Source: Heliocidaris tuberculata
Lineage: Eukaryota; Echinodermata; Echinoidea; Camarodonta; Echinometridae
Reading direction: 5' to 3'
Assembly: GCA_025618425.1 (NCBI GenBank)
Contig: CM046838.1
Location: forward strand, 18,598,129 to 18,662,128
Length of the DNA: 64,000 nt
Made by a program: the position numbers and the translations under genes. Below, piece by piece: positions 49,851-64,000 of the stretch; position 1 is the first letter of the stretch, and every line of letters begins with the position of its first letter. Under the pieces are notes generated by a model. It did not search any database, was not told where the DNA came from, and saw only the letters and a program-made list of their open reading frames with translations.

Positions 49851-51334
49851 AAACTGTGTCGGATATAACCCAGAGCGCGTAGGCATATATTACCGTGGAT
49901 ATGGCTTATATAGCGAAAGCTATATATGCGTGTGATGTCAGGTACGATCAGAGGCGTAGCCTGAGTCCAGCTACTGATGGGGAGATGGGCACTGCGGTCA
50001 TGAGGAGGAAACTGGGGGACACCGGTCTTATTAGGCCCATGAAATGCAAGAGAAGAAGGTCACTGAGAGGGGACAGTCATGATAGTGTGGAAGGGGTCGT
50101 ATCATCTACTTTTCACCTTGCATCCTCCTTTCCCTTTCTTTCCCTTTCTTTCGCTCCCCCTTTTTAGGGGAGGGGGCACCCCCTCCCCCGTTTCTTCCCG
50201 CAGCGACCCCATCGAACACGACATAAGACAGAATAGTGTCTACAGCATGTAAGAATAGTATTTTTACATGTTTGTAGCTGCAATTATCCATGAATACTTT
50301 AAAGAAAGTAGGTGTTCGGGGAGAGACATGGCAATTTTCTTCCCACACTCTTTGCTTTCACGTTTTTTAAAAATCTTTGAACAGACTGAATAAAAATCAT
50401 AATGTTTTTTATAAAAAAGGTTACGCCGAAATATTTCTATTTTGAAAAGCAAACGAATTCTACATTTAACATTCGGGAGTATTATGGACGGGGCTGAGAC
50501 TGGAGGACAGAGTGGGTGTGTGGGGGGGGGGGGGGAGGAGGGTGGTATTTGGGCGCTAGGGGAAAAAAGGTTAGGATGTTAGTGGTGCTAATCCAACCAA
50601 CACCAGTTTTATTTAGGTAAGGGCTCATCAATTACCAACACACACCCAAATATACACACCCCACCTTCTACCTTCCCCATCTCCTTAATCACTTCTCGAC
50701 AGTGAATGAAAAAAACCCCAAACAAACAAACAAACAAACAAACAAACAAACACACACACACACACAAAACAAAAACAATAACAAATAAACAAACAAAAAC
50801 AGTATTATTCAGAAGCATTACCTCTTGAAGGTGTTGATTCACTTTTTAAAATGCATTTGAATAGCCTGATAGTTTCACTTGCATAAAATCTACACACAAC
50901 ATTAATGCTCCATTGGTAGATTGATGACAACAGTAGGGAAATAATGCGTTACCCTTATTACAACAACAAGCCAAGGCTATAAAAGATGCATATCATAATT
51001 AAAAATGTCCCAGTTTCTGGCCCTACCTGTAGTTTAACAAATTATTACACAGGTATACACAGAACCTTATGCATCGCCCAAATGAAAAAGGCGGTAATGT
51101 GTCTGCACGTTTTCATTAATCGCTAATTAACACCTTATTACATTTACAGAAGGAGCATCCGTCATTACCATAATACGGTTCTAATCTACATGTTTCAATA
51201 ATTATTCGAACCATGGACAACCTGTTCCAAAAGCTAGAGGCCCTCATTAAAGCATGTACGGTGAAGCTGAGAAAGAACAAGGAAAAAATGGCAGGGGAAC
51301 AGTATTATTTACGATTTCCATTGCTGCTTTTGAT

Positions 51335-52134
51335 TCCGGGGGGGGGGGGGGGGGGGGCACTCAGGTATATTGGTGTACACATGCGCGTCCAAAAAAACGC
51401 GTAAAAAGGGGTCTTTTTTTCATCCAGGACGCGTAACGCGCGTTACGTGTTAGGGGTCCGAAAACGCCGATTTTCAACAAAAAGGTGGTGCTGAACGGAA
51501 TGCGACCAAACGCGTTTAGGGGGTCATTTTTATTCCGGCGGCAATGGTACGAACAAAACATTTTATTTTATTTTATTATTGTGTATGGATTTCTTGCCGA
51601 TACAGTTTATTTCTCTTGAAGTAAATTACAAAAGTTGTTCTTTTTTTCAAAAGTAAGCAAATGATAATCGTGTATGAAACCTAACGGATTACACAGTTTG
51701 AAACCTGTCCTATACATAATTGAAGTAAATAATAACATTTGTAATTTAACCAACAGCAGTTCCTATATGTGCAGTTTATTTTGTTTGCCTTGTGTGAAGA
51801 ATTTATCCACCAAAGGTGAAGAATATGTCAGTTTGCAAAAGGTGATCTTGAATTCAAGTGGTGTATTTTTTATGTTGGTTAAGTTAATCTTGTTTAGGGA
51901 GTAATATTTAAGACAAACTTGTTTAGGGGGTAATATTTCAATCAAACCTGTTTAGGGGGGTAATTTTTATGAAAAAAACACGCGAAATCCTCGTTAAGGG
52001 GTATTTTTACGTAAAAAAGCACGCGAAATCCTTGTTAAGGGGTGTTTTTTCACCAAAGTATGAAACTTGTTTAGGGGGCATTTTTTAAATCCATGGACAC
52101 GCATGTGTACACCAATATACCTGAGTGGCCCCGG
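51335..52134. mobile_element. G-run terminal-inverted-repeat element, right copy
   Basis: Counterpart of 1487-2286 with the same GCTTTTGAT duplication at 51326-51334 and 52135-52143. It shows only small G- or A-run length changes and one A/G difference near 51771. Confidence 0.85.
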
Positions 52135-52641
52135 GCTTTTGATGTTGTTGTTACTGTTTACTGATTGCTTTACTCTAATAAGCTAAATAATGTTTTTATA
52201 GTAGTAGAAAAATGTACTTTTGTTCTCCTTGCAATAGTGATTTTTACGCCTAAAAACCCTAATTCTAGCCCTTAACCTAAACCATATTGTAGCATGCCTA
52301 TCCCTAACCTACCTTGACCCCTCATCCCAGTCCTTAATTCTCTATAGATTTAACACGTGCTCATGCCCCTTTTCGTATGTTAAAATAAAAATAAATCGCC
52401 CAGGACAGAGTTGGATAAGAGATATTTAGAGGGCGGTAGTTTCAGTTCAAATGATTGCATAATTGCTTTAATACTCAAGTTTTAATCAATTATCACTCTC
52501 CCACCGATCAGTAATTTCACACGCTGTGAGGGCCACCTGCTACTGTATTTCCAGTAACATAATGTCATTTAGTACATTATGATCATGAGAACACTGTTTT
52601 TTTTTGTTTTTTTTTTTTTCTTTTTCTTTTTTCTTTTTGCA

Positions 52642-52859
52642 CAGTGGCGGATTTAGAGGGGGGGGGGGGACATCCTACACGTGCCCCCTTTTGAAAAAAA
52701 CATTTAATTCTTTTATAGGAGGGGGTGCTTTTCAGAGAATTTTGAAGTTTTGGAGTAAATAGACACCTAAATATTGTGATGATCCCTTTTTTGTTGCTTG
52801 TCAGAATATTTTCTGAATATTGTGCCCCCTCTTTTACAAAAACCCTGGATCCGCCCCTG
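52642..52859. mobile_element. hAT-like MITE, right copy
   Basis: Counterpart of 2793-3010, with the same TTTTTGCA/TTTTTCCA flanks. Confidence 0.85.
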
Positions 52860-52994
52860 TTTTTCCATCGCATGCATGCTCTTTTAAAGGACAGTGTATT
52901 GGTATTCTGTCACTGGCCCATTAGAGTAATTATCGGAAAATTGATAATCATCATCATCACCACCTTCCAACATACCAGAGCAGGTCCTGAAGCA

Positions 52995-53139
52995 CCGGTC
53001 CCATATTCATAAAACCTTACTGAGCTTGTTGTTAACCAGTTATACTGGATATAGTAGGCAGTTTGTGGCTAACGTATAACATTGTCTAGTACCTTCTTGG
53101 TATAACTAGCCCAATAAAGATTTATGAATAAGGCACTGG
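52995..53139. mobile_element. TATTCATAAA-terminus MITE, right copy
   Basis: Counterpart of 3146-3290. Confidence 0.65.
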
Positions 53140-53301
53140 TTTTTATCTCCCCCCCCCCCTCTTTACGATAGCAGCTCGAGTTTTTGCCTGTATTAAGATA
53201 CATTACTGATAATATTCTGAAAATCAGTACCCTCCACAGAATCTGTTTTTGGACAACAAAACCCGGACAGCTATCACCTAGGATAATTACCCTGGACAAA
53301 T

Positions 53302-53437
53302 ACCCGGGGGGGGGGGGGGGCACTCAATATATTGGACAGACGGGTATGTGCCGCTTTTTCAACGGCCGATCGCCGTTCTCAAGATACCCGATTTCTTGTA
53401 ACTGCCGTTCCGAAGACCCTCGGAAACGCAATGCCCC

Positions 53438-53438
<1 letters not shown>
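53302..53438. mobile_element. G-run/CACTCA element 2, left part, right copy
   Basis: Counterpart of 3453-3588, with a slightly longer G-run. Confidence 0.6.
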
Positions 53439-54989
<1,551 letters not shown>

Positions 54990-55212
54990 TTTTTTAAATA
55001 CACGCTCTGCTCGCTCTGGAATATACGCATACGGACCTAAAATAAAGGTTATCAGTTCCCAAGACCTTGTTGCTGCTGTTAGATATGCAGTTCCCAAGAC
55101 CCTATTTTTCACTCGGCTGTTGATTTCCGTAGTTCCCAAGACCCTGTATTTTCCCCCTTTAAGTCCGTTCCTTAGACACCCGTTTCGAGGGCGGCTGTGG
55201 CACACCCCTGAC
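54990..55212. mobile_element. G-run/CACTCA element 2, right part, right copy
   Basis: Counterpart of 5150-5372, with the same GTTCCCAAGACCCT repeats. Confidence 0.55.
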
Positions 55213-55444
55213 TGAAAAAAATTAAATGGGAGGGACAAATAGTCCTGGGCAAGTATCTCCAATGAACGATATTAGTATGTCTGACATCTTGATAATGGCA
55301 ACAAACAAACAAACAAACAAACACACACAAAAACAAACAGAAAAAAAAATCAATCCAAACGAACTGCCTTCATACGGCAACTAGCAATGCCCCTTTCATT
55401 TTGGGATGACATTTGAATAGTCTTTAATTTTTTTTTTTTTTTAG

Positions 55445-56139
55445 GTCGAACTGATATCCTTGCTAGAGGGGGGGGGGGGGGTTGAAAATAATATTAAACG
55501 CTCTAAACCGATATCCTGCACAATTATATCACTAGTTGTCATTTTTTAGCAAAAAGTTTCAAATTTTGATCACTCGCTTCGCTCTCTCGCTAATCCCAGG
55601 AAAACTTAACGTAAAATATACCCCCCCAAAAAACAAAAAAACCTATGCCAGTATACGCCGTTAATCCTAACAAATTTCGCCTTCCTTTTACTTCTATTAA
55701 ATTATTCATGAAATTTCATTTTAAAAGATAGATACACAGGTGATAAAACTGTCATTTGCAGAATATAATCTTCCCGACAATCTTAACTAAGTGGTCGAAC
55801 TGATATCCTTGCCAGAGGCGGGGGATAACTTGTTGGGCATCGAGAGGGTGACTCTTTATGAATACACTTCAAATGCAGAATTACTTCAAACGCTATAATT
55901 GATATCCTGCATAATTATATCACTGGCTGTCACTTTAACAAAAAGTTTCAAATCTTTTTCACACGCTAACCCCCCTGGAAGAATAAAAAACAAACTATGC
56001 CGGTATACACCTATCACCCTAACAATTTTATTTTTTACTTCTATTAAAAAAAGTCTTAAAGATTCTTTACAGAGTAAGATGCAGAGGTGCTAAACATGCC
56101 ATTTACAGGATATACCCTTTCGACAATCTTGAATAAGAG
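55445..56139. repeat. Diverged tandem pair, right copy
   Basis: Counterpart of 5604-6298. Confidence 0.75.
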
Positions 56140-56784
56140 GGAGTGGCAAAGCCGGTTAATTCCTGCTCTAATTAAAATTTGAGTTGAAAGCACTTAAAGT
56201 ATTCATTTTCGTTTTTGCAAATGCAAAGGATTAAATGATTATGCAAATATTCTTTAACTGTAGGAGAGAGTTGTGAAAAGTTGTAAATTATATTTTCCCA
56301 ATCATGGCCCAGTTAAAGATATTTGGAGCAGCTTCCGTCATCAAAGGAAGATTTATCGCAAATTCGTGAGGTTTAGTGAAAATATTGCAAGCTTATAATC
56401 CAAAGGTGTTTCTAAATGGAAAACGACTTTACATTTTGATTTTAAAAAGTCGGCGTGCGTATCGTTCACTATTATTTCAATTATTATTGTTATTTTCAAC
56501 TGAAAGTCATACTTTGGTCGGAGAAAATGGGAAACAGATAACCTGAGGTCACAGATCTGCTGGAGTAAAAATATATCATACATCTTTGCAATTTAGCACA
56601 AACTATTATTCTCTGATTCCATACTTACCATTTTCTCGAGTCTAAAGATTAGTATAATTGTCCAGTTAAATAGTAATATGATATATACATATTTAGGCTA
56701 TCGTAAGAACACAGCATTTATTATCTGCCGCAAGAAATCACATTTGATAAATGTAAATAAATGTAGTAGAAGTAATACATGTAG

Positions 56785-56882
56785 TATATTAGTAGTAGTA
56801 GAAGTAGTAGTAGCAGTAGTAGTAGTAGTAGCAGCAGTAGTAGTAGTAGCAGTATTAGCAGCAGCAGCAGGGACATTGGCAC

Positions 56883-56936
<54 letters not shown>

Positions 56937-56953
56937 GAGGAGGAGGAGGAATA
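56785..56953. repeat. (TAG)n microsatellite, right copy
   Basis: Counterpart of 6945-7097, with five more TAG units in the pure block. Confidence 0.95.
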
Positions 56954-58005
56954 AACATAGTAGTACTAGTATTAGTAGAAACAGTGTGAGAAGAAGGAGA
57001 AGACAAAGATGAAGAAAGTGATTAAAAAAAATATACCGAATAATAAGATTATTAAAACAAACAAGCAACACGAATGAAGAAGAAAGTGATGAAGAAGAAA
57101 CGAACAGGAGTGTGAGATACTATCTTGCCTGTCCTTGACTGGTCGAGGATGGCGCACCTCTACATCACCGTTATCTATCCTGTCTCTCCCAATATTGAAC
57201 ACATCTACGTTGGTTACCAGGGATGCTGCACGCATCACCTATTCCACTCCTGTATTAACCGTGACTCCCTGGGTGACGATCCCTAACTGCTCGTAGTGAG
57301 TTCTACCTAGGCATTCTCCATAGTCTTCTTTCACACAGACCCTAAAGGTATCTAAAGGTACAATGTTCTAGTTCTAAGTCATTTAAATACCCGGCTGTCA
57401 CTAAACTGATAATGTCCGCATACCTCACAGGTCTCTATAAAGTTCAAATAAAGCGGAATTTTAAAAAGGGAAAACAGGAACAAACGCAAACCTGGTGAAA
57501 TTTTTGCAGGTCACAAGTCGCCCTTATAAATGTTTGAATGATATAGTCCTCGTAAAAATTAAGATTTGTATACTCAAAACGAAAGATGAATACAAATGAT
57601 TATTGGTATGTATTTAATGAAAATGAATATGAAAATGAATATTTTTCTTCATGTTAGGAATATGATAATACAGTAAAAAGAGAGGGTGAGAAAGCATACA
57701 AACAAACGAAAATATTAGCGTTAATTTTGAATGAATGGAAGATAAACTATACATACGTGCTACAGTAGATAGATGTAAGAACAGATTCTGAAGTCATAGA
57801 CGTATATGGAGACAGAGAGAGAGAGAGGTAGAGAGAACTAAAAGTAAAATTAAGAGTAAACTTTGATATGCTGTGTTTGCTGCTCCACACGTACGTAGAT
57901 AAATTCCTCGATTAAGAATGAAAACAAATAATGTTGAAAGTCATCTATAAATGGGTTGTTCATATAAAGATGGGGTTGGGTGAGAGTCAAGCTCGCTAAG
58001 TTACT
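56954..58005. other. Intergenic stretch, right copy
   Basis: Counterpart of 7098-8149; no exon supported. Confidence 0.5.
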
Positions 58006-59137
58006 AGATGCCACACGACCCTACAGTCATCCAGACAATGGCGCGTGCGCCAGGCCGTCACGTGATCTCTATTTTATCTCGACAACGCAAGAAGCGAACG
58101 GACCAGTCAGGTAGCAGCGTTTCGCGCTCAACTAGGAAAAAAACGAGAGAAGAGATGAATAATTGCATTGGTTGGATGGTGATGCCGTATCACTAGTTGA
58201 CTCTATCAGTTCTTGGAGTGAGTGAGAGGGATGGTTCCATTTGCTCTGTGCGATCCCTCTGTCGTTTTATCGCTCGCACTTAAAGATAATTGTCCTCTGG
58301 CAGATAATCGTTGGATATTTTGTTCTTTATAACAATCAAGGAAAGGGAGAACGTCTGATCGTTTCGGACGAAACTGGATGCGACCGTTTATCACTTTTGT
58401 GCAAAATTTTGAGAATATTAAGTGTGTGGAGACTTCGAGGTGATTTCTTATCCAGTAGCATCTCTCTTGGATCTGTTCTTTCTCATTCTATCTGACCTAA
58501 ATGGTTATTAGTGTCATGTGAGTCTTAATTCAGTACATGCTGCGACCTGAAATAATTTACACTGTTGATTCATTTAATGGAATTTGTGGAGCTGGGTTGC
58601 AGGAGCGAGACAAGTGGAGGAGCGTGCGTTTAATTCCTGGCCTACTCTGCAGCTCTCTGCACCCCGCCAAGAAAGGCATATCATCTACTTCGCATCCCGC
58701 TGCTTTGATAAATGTTACAGACAATTTGTTACGGGCTAACTCGTCGTCATGAAGCAAGCACGGGGTCGGTAAAAAGCCTCTTCACCGATTCCCTAAATCT
58801 GCAATCTTTCTGAGATATTGAATAGATACATCACGTCGCGGTAGCTTTATTCGAACTAAATTGTCCCTCTCGGGCTGCACTTGCAAGAGGTTAAGGCACC
58901 CGTGTAGGGGATCTTACAGGAAACAACAACAGCAGCCTTTTAAGATCTGTTTCAGGACTTTCACTGAGTGCATCCGTGTTGATTTCGAAAGGAAGGTAAC
59001 GCCGTTTCCACGGGAGACCAGAAACTCTACTCGAGCACTGCGACAATAACATCAACAAAGCTAGGAAATTTTAGACAGGGGCACATTATTCGAACCAGCC
59101 CACCTGGATCGTAAGGTGGTAACCGAAGATAACAATC
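58006..59137 (+). promoter_or_regulatory. CpG-richer stretch, right copy
   Basis: Counterpart of 8150-9280; possible promoter and 5' leader of the candidate exon at 59138. Confidence 0.35.
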
Positions 59138-59176
59138 ATGGCTCCCAACACGTTCTCCATCTTTTTTTGGATGTCG
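59138..59176 (+). CDS. Candidate first coding exon, right copy
   Basis: Counterpart of 9281-9319: identical 13 codons (MAPNTFSIFFWMS), start context and GTAAGT donor at 59177. If the duplication is real, two copies of this 5' end exist. Confidence 0.35.
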
Positions 59177-60867
59177 GTAAGTGACCAAATATCATTCACC
59201 TATTTCTTCGTTAACCCATCCGGTGTCGTCTTTAATTGCGCGAAAAAGTTCAAGATACGGGCATAGCCGCCAACCATGATTACCAACATGAACACAAAAA
59301 CAGCTCTTTGGATATTATTAGCTACAAAAATTTAGCAACTGATGATTGCAATGCCGCGATATTTTCCGCGAAAAAAAATGAATAAAACATTAATGATGAA
59401 TAATTCATTTCATCATTGATGGAAAATTATGTATGCTTTATCAAGGTTGATAAAGATAAAGCAATGAATGCAACATGTTCAGCATTAAGTTGAAGGTGAA
59501 AATATTTTAGCTATAGATACTTTTCAAAGCCCCATGAAGGAATTTAAGGTGCTCGTTAGTGGCTCCGATGAAAGATTTCGGTTACCGTTGCTTTGTGTAT
59601 TATATTAGGGCTTGGTGTAATAACATAACTTTGGGATATCAAATATGGCATGACTTTTGACATGTTCTCTCGTCATATTATTCCCCGGTGAAAACATAGG
59701 TATTTTCCAATTAAACCTCAGCAATACAACAAAGAACCCTGGTTTTCTTCTACAATGTCATGTTGTTGACCTCAATATTTTCAAGATATCCAGTTGTTCT
59801 GACGTTGTGTAAGGATTTAGGAACTAAGGACAGTGGTAACACTATTGATATTTTCTTTTAACTAGAATATATTTATAGGCTAGATGCTGTTATTGAAATG
59901 CTTACTTTTGTAATTCAGTAAGACACCAAAGCACTTATACATGTACTTTAGATTCGTCACTATAAAAACATTCTTTTTCCATAAGATGCTTCCAGTTCAT
60001 CATATTAAGAGACATCTTTATCATAAAGATAATGGAAAATTAGCATGATCAGACTGCCTTAGAACATTTTTACAAAGATAAATCTATCATAAAAGTCAAT
60101 AAGAGATAGCATGATTAGATTGCCGCAGGAAACTGCGAAATTTATTTCAGTGTGTATGCTATATTCACTGACGATCGGTCGACGTAACGACATCTTCAGC
60201 AGATTAGAGTTTCTATGGACAGAGATGATGTCCTGATGTATGATTTTAATTCATGCAGTAGGCGTATTTATCCACTAGGATTTAACACTTCATGCATACT
60301 ATCTACATGCTCTGAATTGATTCCGACAGTTCGGATACACCTAACTCTCTCATGTCTGTCTTGGCTGTATCAAGAGGAGGACGAAATGCCGTCGGCATCC
60401 CAACCAAACATGAGTAGAGGGGATGCCATTATCTTAGAGAGCATTGTTTATAGAGGAATAATAACGTTCAAGCACATACTCCTTCCAAAATCCAGATCCT
60501 CTCCCTCCCGCCCTGACCTTATATCGGGCATTCTCTGGCGCTGTCTCGCCCCTATTAACCTGTGGCAGACGTCTCCAAAAGTCTACATCCACTAAGGGGA
60601 ATAGACTTTTGTCCCGTTAAAATGTTTTCAATTTACCATGAATCACCACGAAGCTCTCTATATAAATGCGAGCTGGCAAAATACAGGTATGCATTCTAGC
60701 CCATGCCTCTTCTCCCGAAAAGGGCTACCACGTGACTCATGCTTTTATAATGTCGTTACAATTTCATTTCATGTCAAGATCGATAAGAAAGACGTATGCC
60801 TGTTTGTATGATGAGCACTTTAAATCTAGCTCTGACCTTCTCCCGGCTTGTTACAAAACTGCTTTTA
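59177..60867. other. Intergenic or intronic stretch, right copy
   Basis: Counterpart of 9320-11010. The 126-codon frame at 60215-60595 is the same as at 10358-10738 and is unrecognised. Confidence 0.45.
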
Positions 60868-61180
60868 TGCACTTCCTCAAATCTACTCATTGTCGTGGAG
60901 TAAATGTAAAGATATCATTCTTGCGCGAAGGTATCGCACCAAAGCAAACATCAATCAGAGTAGCTTACAGATAATAGGCCTACCTGGAGTAGAAAAGTGT
61001 CTTTCCCTTTACTGGATCAATTGCTTTACTTAGAAAGAAGAAAAAAAAAAAAAAAAAGAGGAGAGATGTAGGGAAGTGAATTTTCTTGTTGAAAGAAGCA
61101 TTAACTTTGATATACATGTATGTGGGTATACAATGTCTGAATAGTAGAATTATAATGTTTAATTATAGGTTGCGCTTCAC

Positions 61181-61214
<34 letters not shown>

Positions 61215-61641
61215 CATCCATGGATCCACATCGCCTTTAACCATCATAAACCAATTACCTACAAAGTTTTAGAGAATTCATCTGTATTCTTCCCTTCAGT
61301 TGCATATAAATCTGCTCTTATGCACTTCCTCAAATCTACTCATTGTCGTGGGATAAATGTAAAGATATCATTCTTGCGCGAAGGTATCGCACCAAAGCAA
61401 ATATCAATCAGAGGAGTTTGTATATAATAGGCCTACCTGGAGTAGAAAAGTGTCTTTCCCTTTTCTGGGTCAAATGCTTTACTCAGAAAGAAGAAGGAGA
61501 AAAAAAGGAGAGATGGAGGGGAGTGAATTTTCATGTTGAAAGAAGTATTAACATTGATATACATTTATGTGGGTATACAATGTCTGAATATTATGAAAAT
61601 TATAATGTTAAATTATAGGTTGCGATCCAGAGAGAAAGAGA

Positions 61642-61700
<59 letters not shown>

Positions 61701-61805
61701 AAGAATATCCATGGATCCATATCGCCTTTAACCATCATAAACCAATTACCTACAAAGTTTTATAGAATTCATCTGTATTCTTCCATTCATTTGCATATAA
61801 ATATG
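60868..61805 (+). repeat. Two tandem units of about 450-490 bp, only one in left copy
   Basis: Unit 1 starts with TGCACTTCCTCAAATCTACT at 60868 and unit 2 with the same sequence at 61321. Both contain GTAGAAAAGTGTCTTTCCC, a poly-A or A-rich patch, GTGGGTATACAATGTCTGAA, a GA array and CGCCTTTAACCATCATAAAC. They differ at roughly one base in ten outside the GA arrays. The left copy has unit-1 sequence up to about 11045 (CGTGGAGTAAATG) and unit-2 sequence from about 11088 (ATATCAATCAGAGGAG), so it looks like the product of recombination between the units. Confidence 0.9.
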
Positions 61806-63553
61806 TTATATGTGAAAGCAACCGTTTAATATATTCTGCTAATAAATATATGACACCACAGAAGTAAGGTAAACAGGTCGTAAGAAATCTAATATCATAA
61901 CGTACATGACGTAGTTTATCGAGATCCAACAACAGAATGCATTTTTCGCACATGTACACTTACTTATGTGCATATACGTATTTTGCCTTGTTATATTTTG
62001 TTTTTTATTCAGTCAAAAAATGGACTCATTTACTAAGATCGAGAAGAATGCTAACACAATGATTTCTTCGAGTGAATTAAGACTAATGTCTGACTGATAT
62101 GGTGTCGTCATTTTGCCTCATTGTTAAAAACATAATTAAAGATTATTATTCAGTATAATCTAAACTTGTTTGATAAATCCGCGACATTAAACGTAAAATA
62201 TTAAACAAAAGAAATGAAAACGTATAACTAAAATTAATACTAATAGTAATGCTTACAGCTTTAGAAGTCCTCTCTCGACTCATCTTTCATTTCAAATGAA
62301 AATCGAGAAGGGCACCATTTCATAACATCTTTTCATTAAAGCAAACCATAACTTTGTTTATATTCAAAGAATTCAAAGTAAATCATAAGTTAATAAACCT
62401 TATACAAATTTGAACATCTGGAAATTCAAATTAAATCAAACCGTTTATCTCAACAGCGCCATTTTATTATTTTTATAGAAAAATAACGCCTGAAGTGATT
62501 CTGCTCTCAGAAACAAAAACACCTATAAACGGATTATTATTGTTATTGATTTTTTTTTATAGCAATAGTCGATTTGATAAAGGTTTAATGGCAAAAATAA
62601 TGATTAAAACAAACTATTAATTTGGTTTTTATGTCTGTGAGTTTTTCATTTTCCTAAACAGATACGAGATGTTAATGGCATAAATTGTTGTTAGCTGACA
62701 AGCAATATAAAAAAATTATCCATAAACAGAACCACACTCACAGAGTCACAAAGAGATTGGCAGATCAAACTAATGACATCGCATTGATGTCGAGGGCACT
62801 ATAGAAGATAAGTGTCTGTCAAGGTCATTTTTCAAACGGCACTTAGAGAATTGATAGCAGAAAAACATCAGCAAATAACAGGAGCATTGCTAGACATCAA
62901 AATGTGATAAAAGACACTCCGTTTAGAATATTACGCGCTTTGATTTTGCTCTCAGGTTTTAACAGATGATATGCGATGAAAGCCGACTCTTCACATACCT
63001 TTATGAACCTCGGCGAAACCATAAATCATCCTGCTATGGCGGGCACTCTTGAGTTGGGAAGGGCAATCGTCGAAGTGAGGGCCATATTTCATTTCAATTA
63101 CGTGACTTTGGCGAACATTCTTTCTGTTAATAATCCGCCATCACCGCAGATTAGCGCGTTTATCACTTCACTCCGAGACTAACTGTGAACTATGCCGTCG
63201 CATTCATCTTAATCACTTGCCTATCATCGGACTGCATCTTTTTTTCTATCTTTCTTTCTCGCCCATTTTCTCTTATTTATTCTTCCGCACCTGCCATATT
63301 TCTACTCTCATTTCAAATCCCCCAAGAAATATTACATGCCTTCGATTTCTATTTTTACGTCATGCTTTTATGCTGAGTGACTTTCTCTCTTTGTCTCTTG
63401 TTTCGGGGAGAGAAAGTCAGCCAGCCGGGGCCAGAAAGATCGCTTGCATCGCGGCCGTCAGAATCCCGTTTGGAGCGCATAACTCCAACATTTATTGCTG
63501 GTGATTCCCTGAGAGGCGAAGCTAACAGGGATGGGAGATGATAACCAGATGCT
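61806..63553. other. Intergenic stretch, right copy
   Basis: Counterpart of about 11478-13286, lacking the 61 bases 11758-11818. No exon supported. Confidence 0.45.
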
Positions 63554-63576
63554 AAAAAAAAAAAAAAAAAAAAAAA
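63554..63576. repeat. Poly-A run, 23 bases, right copy
   Basis: Counterpart of the 41-base run at 13287-13327. Confidence 0.9.
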
Positions 63577-64000
63577 GCAGATACATTTTGTATTTATCAG
63601 GATAATTAGCGGATACGGTAGTAACGAATTATTAATTAGATGCATAAAGATGTAGAATGTAGCTGAGAGAAGGTTTCTTTTTTTTTCGCCAGAATGTATG
63701 GAATCATCAAGATGGCATCAGCTCCACGCAACAAAAGAGCGCATCATCCCCTCCCTAGCTTCTTCTCTCGACCCTCTCATACTCCTGAGTGGGCTGATGA
63801 ATATAGAGATGGGTATCTTGTTTAGTGAAAGAGCTTTTATCGGCCGCAACACTTTATTGGATCCTTCGATTTCTTGGTGTTTTTCTGGACTGGTCAAAGC
63901 AGGGTCGGGTGAACCCAATAACCACCATATAGCCTTTCCACAGAGACAGTACAGAATGAGAGGCCATATGCGTATTTTGCTTCAGTTTCATACTGCTCCA
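63577..64000. other. Unassigned stretch to window end, right copy
   Basis: Counterpart of 13328-13751; no exon supported. Homology is intact at the last base. Confidence 0.5.

Overview
This window is eukaryotic, almost certainly from a marine invertebrate deuterostome. It is AT-rich, gene-poor, full of microsatellites and G-runs, and crowded with short non-autonomous DNA transposons and 5'-truncated LINEs. A sea urchin or close relative is my best guess, because repeat families such as the G-run/CACTCA elements and the TTAAAGGAGAATGAAACC foldback look echinoderm-like to me; that is memory, not a search. There are no operons, ribosome binding sites, CRISPR arrays or prokaryotic defence systems here, and most open frames are chance or repeat-derived.

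The dominant feature is a direct duplication. Bases 1-13751 recur at 49851-64000 in the same orientation, about 50 kb away. The copies are nearly identical outside microsatellites and homopolymers. They differ by two larger events: the right copy has about 471 extra bases from a tandem doubling near 60.9-61.8 kb, and it lacks 61 bases present at 11758-11818. Homology reaches both window edges, so neither outer boundary is known. A 500-N assembly gap (18064-18563) lies between the copies. The left part (1-18063) may therefore be an alternative contig of the locus that starts at 49851, rather than a true segmental duplication.

Each copy of the duplicated segment holds: a G-run terminal-inverted-repeat element with a 9-bp target duplication; a small hAT-like MITE with an 8-bp duplication; a second G-run element broken by a truncated LINE whose tail has grown into a (TAA)n array of about 460 bp; a diverged tandem pair; a (TAG)n array; and a CpG-richer stretch that ends in a candidate first coding exon (9281-9319 and 59138-59176).

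The central 36 kb holds the one clear gene piece, the last coding exon of a DMRT2-like DM-domain transcription factor (23458-24395, +). It carries the conserved motif PPPVSERMRKRRAFADKELE and an engrailed-homology-1-like FSIESLL at the C-terminus. The DM domain itself is not visible in the window. Around it lie nested MITEs, two more LINE 3' ends, a tRNA-derived SINE, a piggyBac-like TTAA element, a triplicated 365-388 bp unit and an old satellite of about 200-bp monomers just before the right-hand copy.

I found no new biological system. The most informative signals are the duplication (assembly or biology), the DMRT2-like exon with its possible corepressor motif, and several nested transposon histories that can be read from target duplications.
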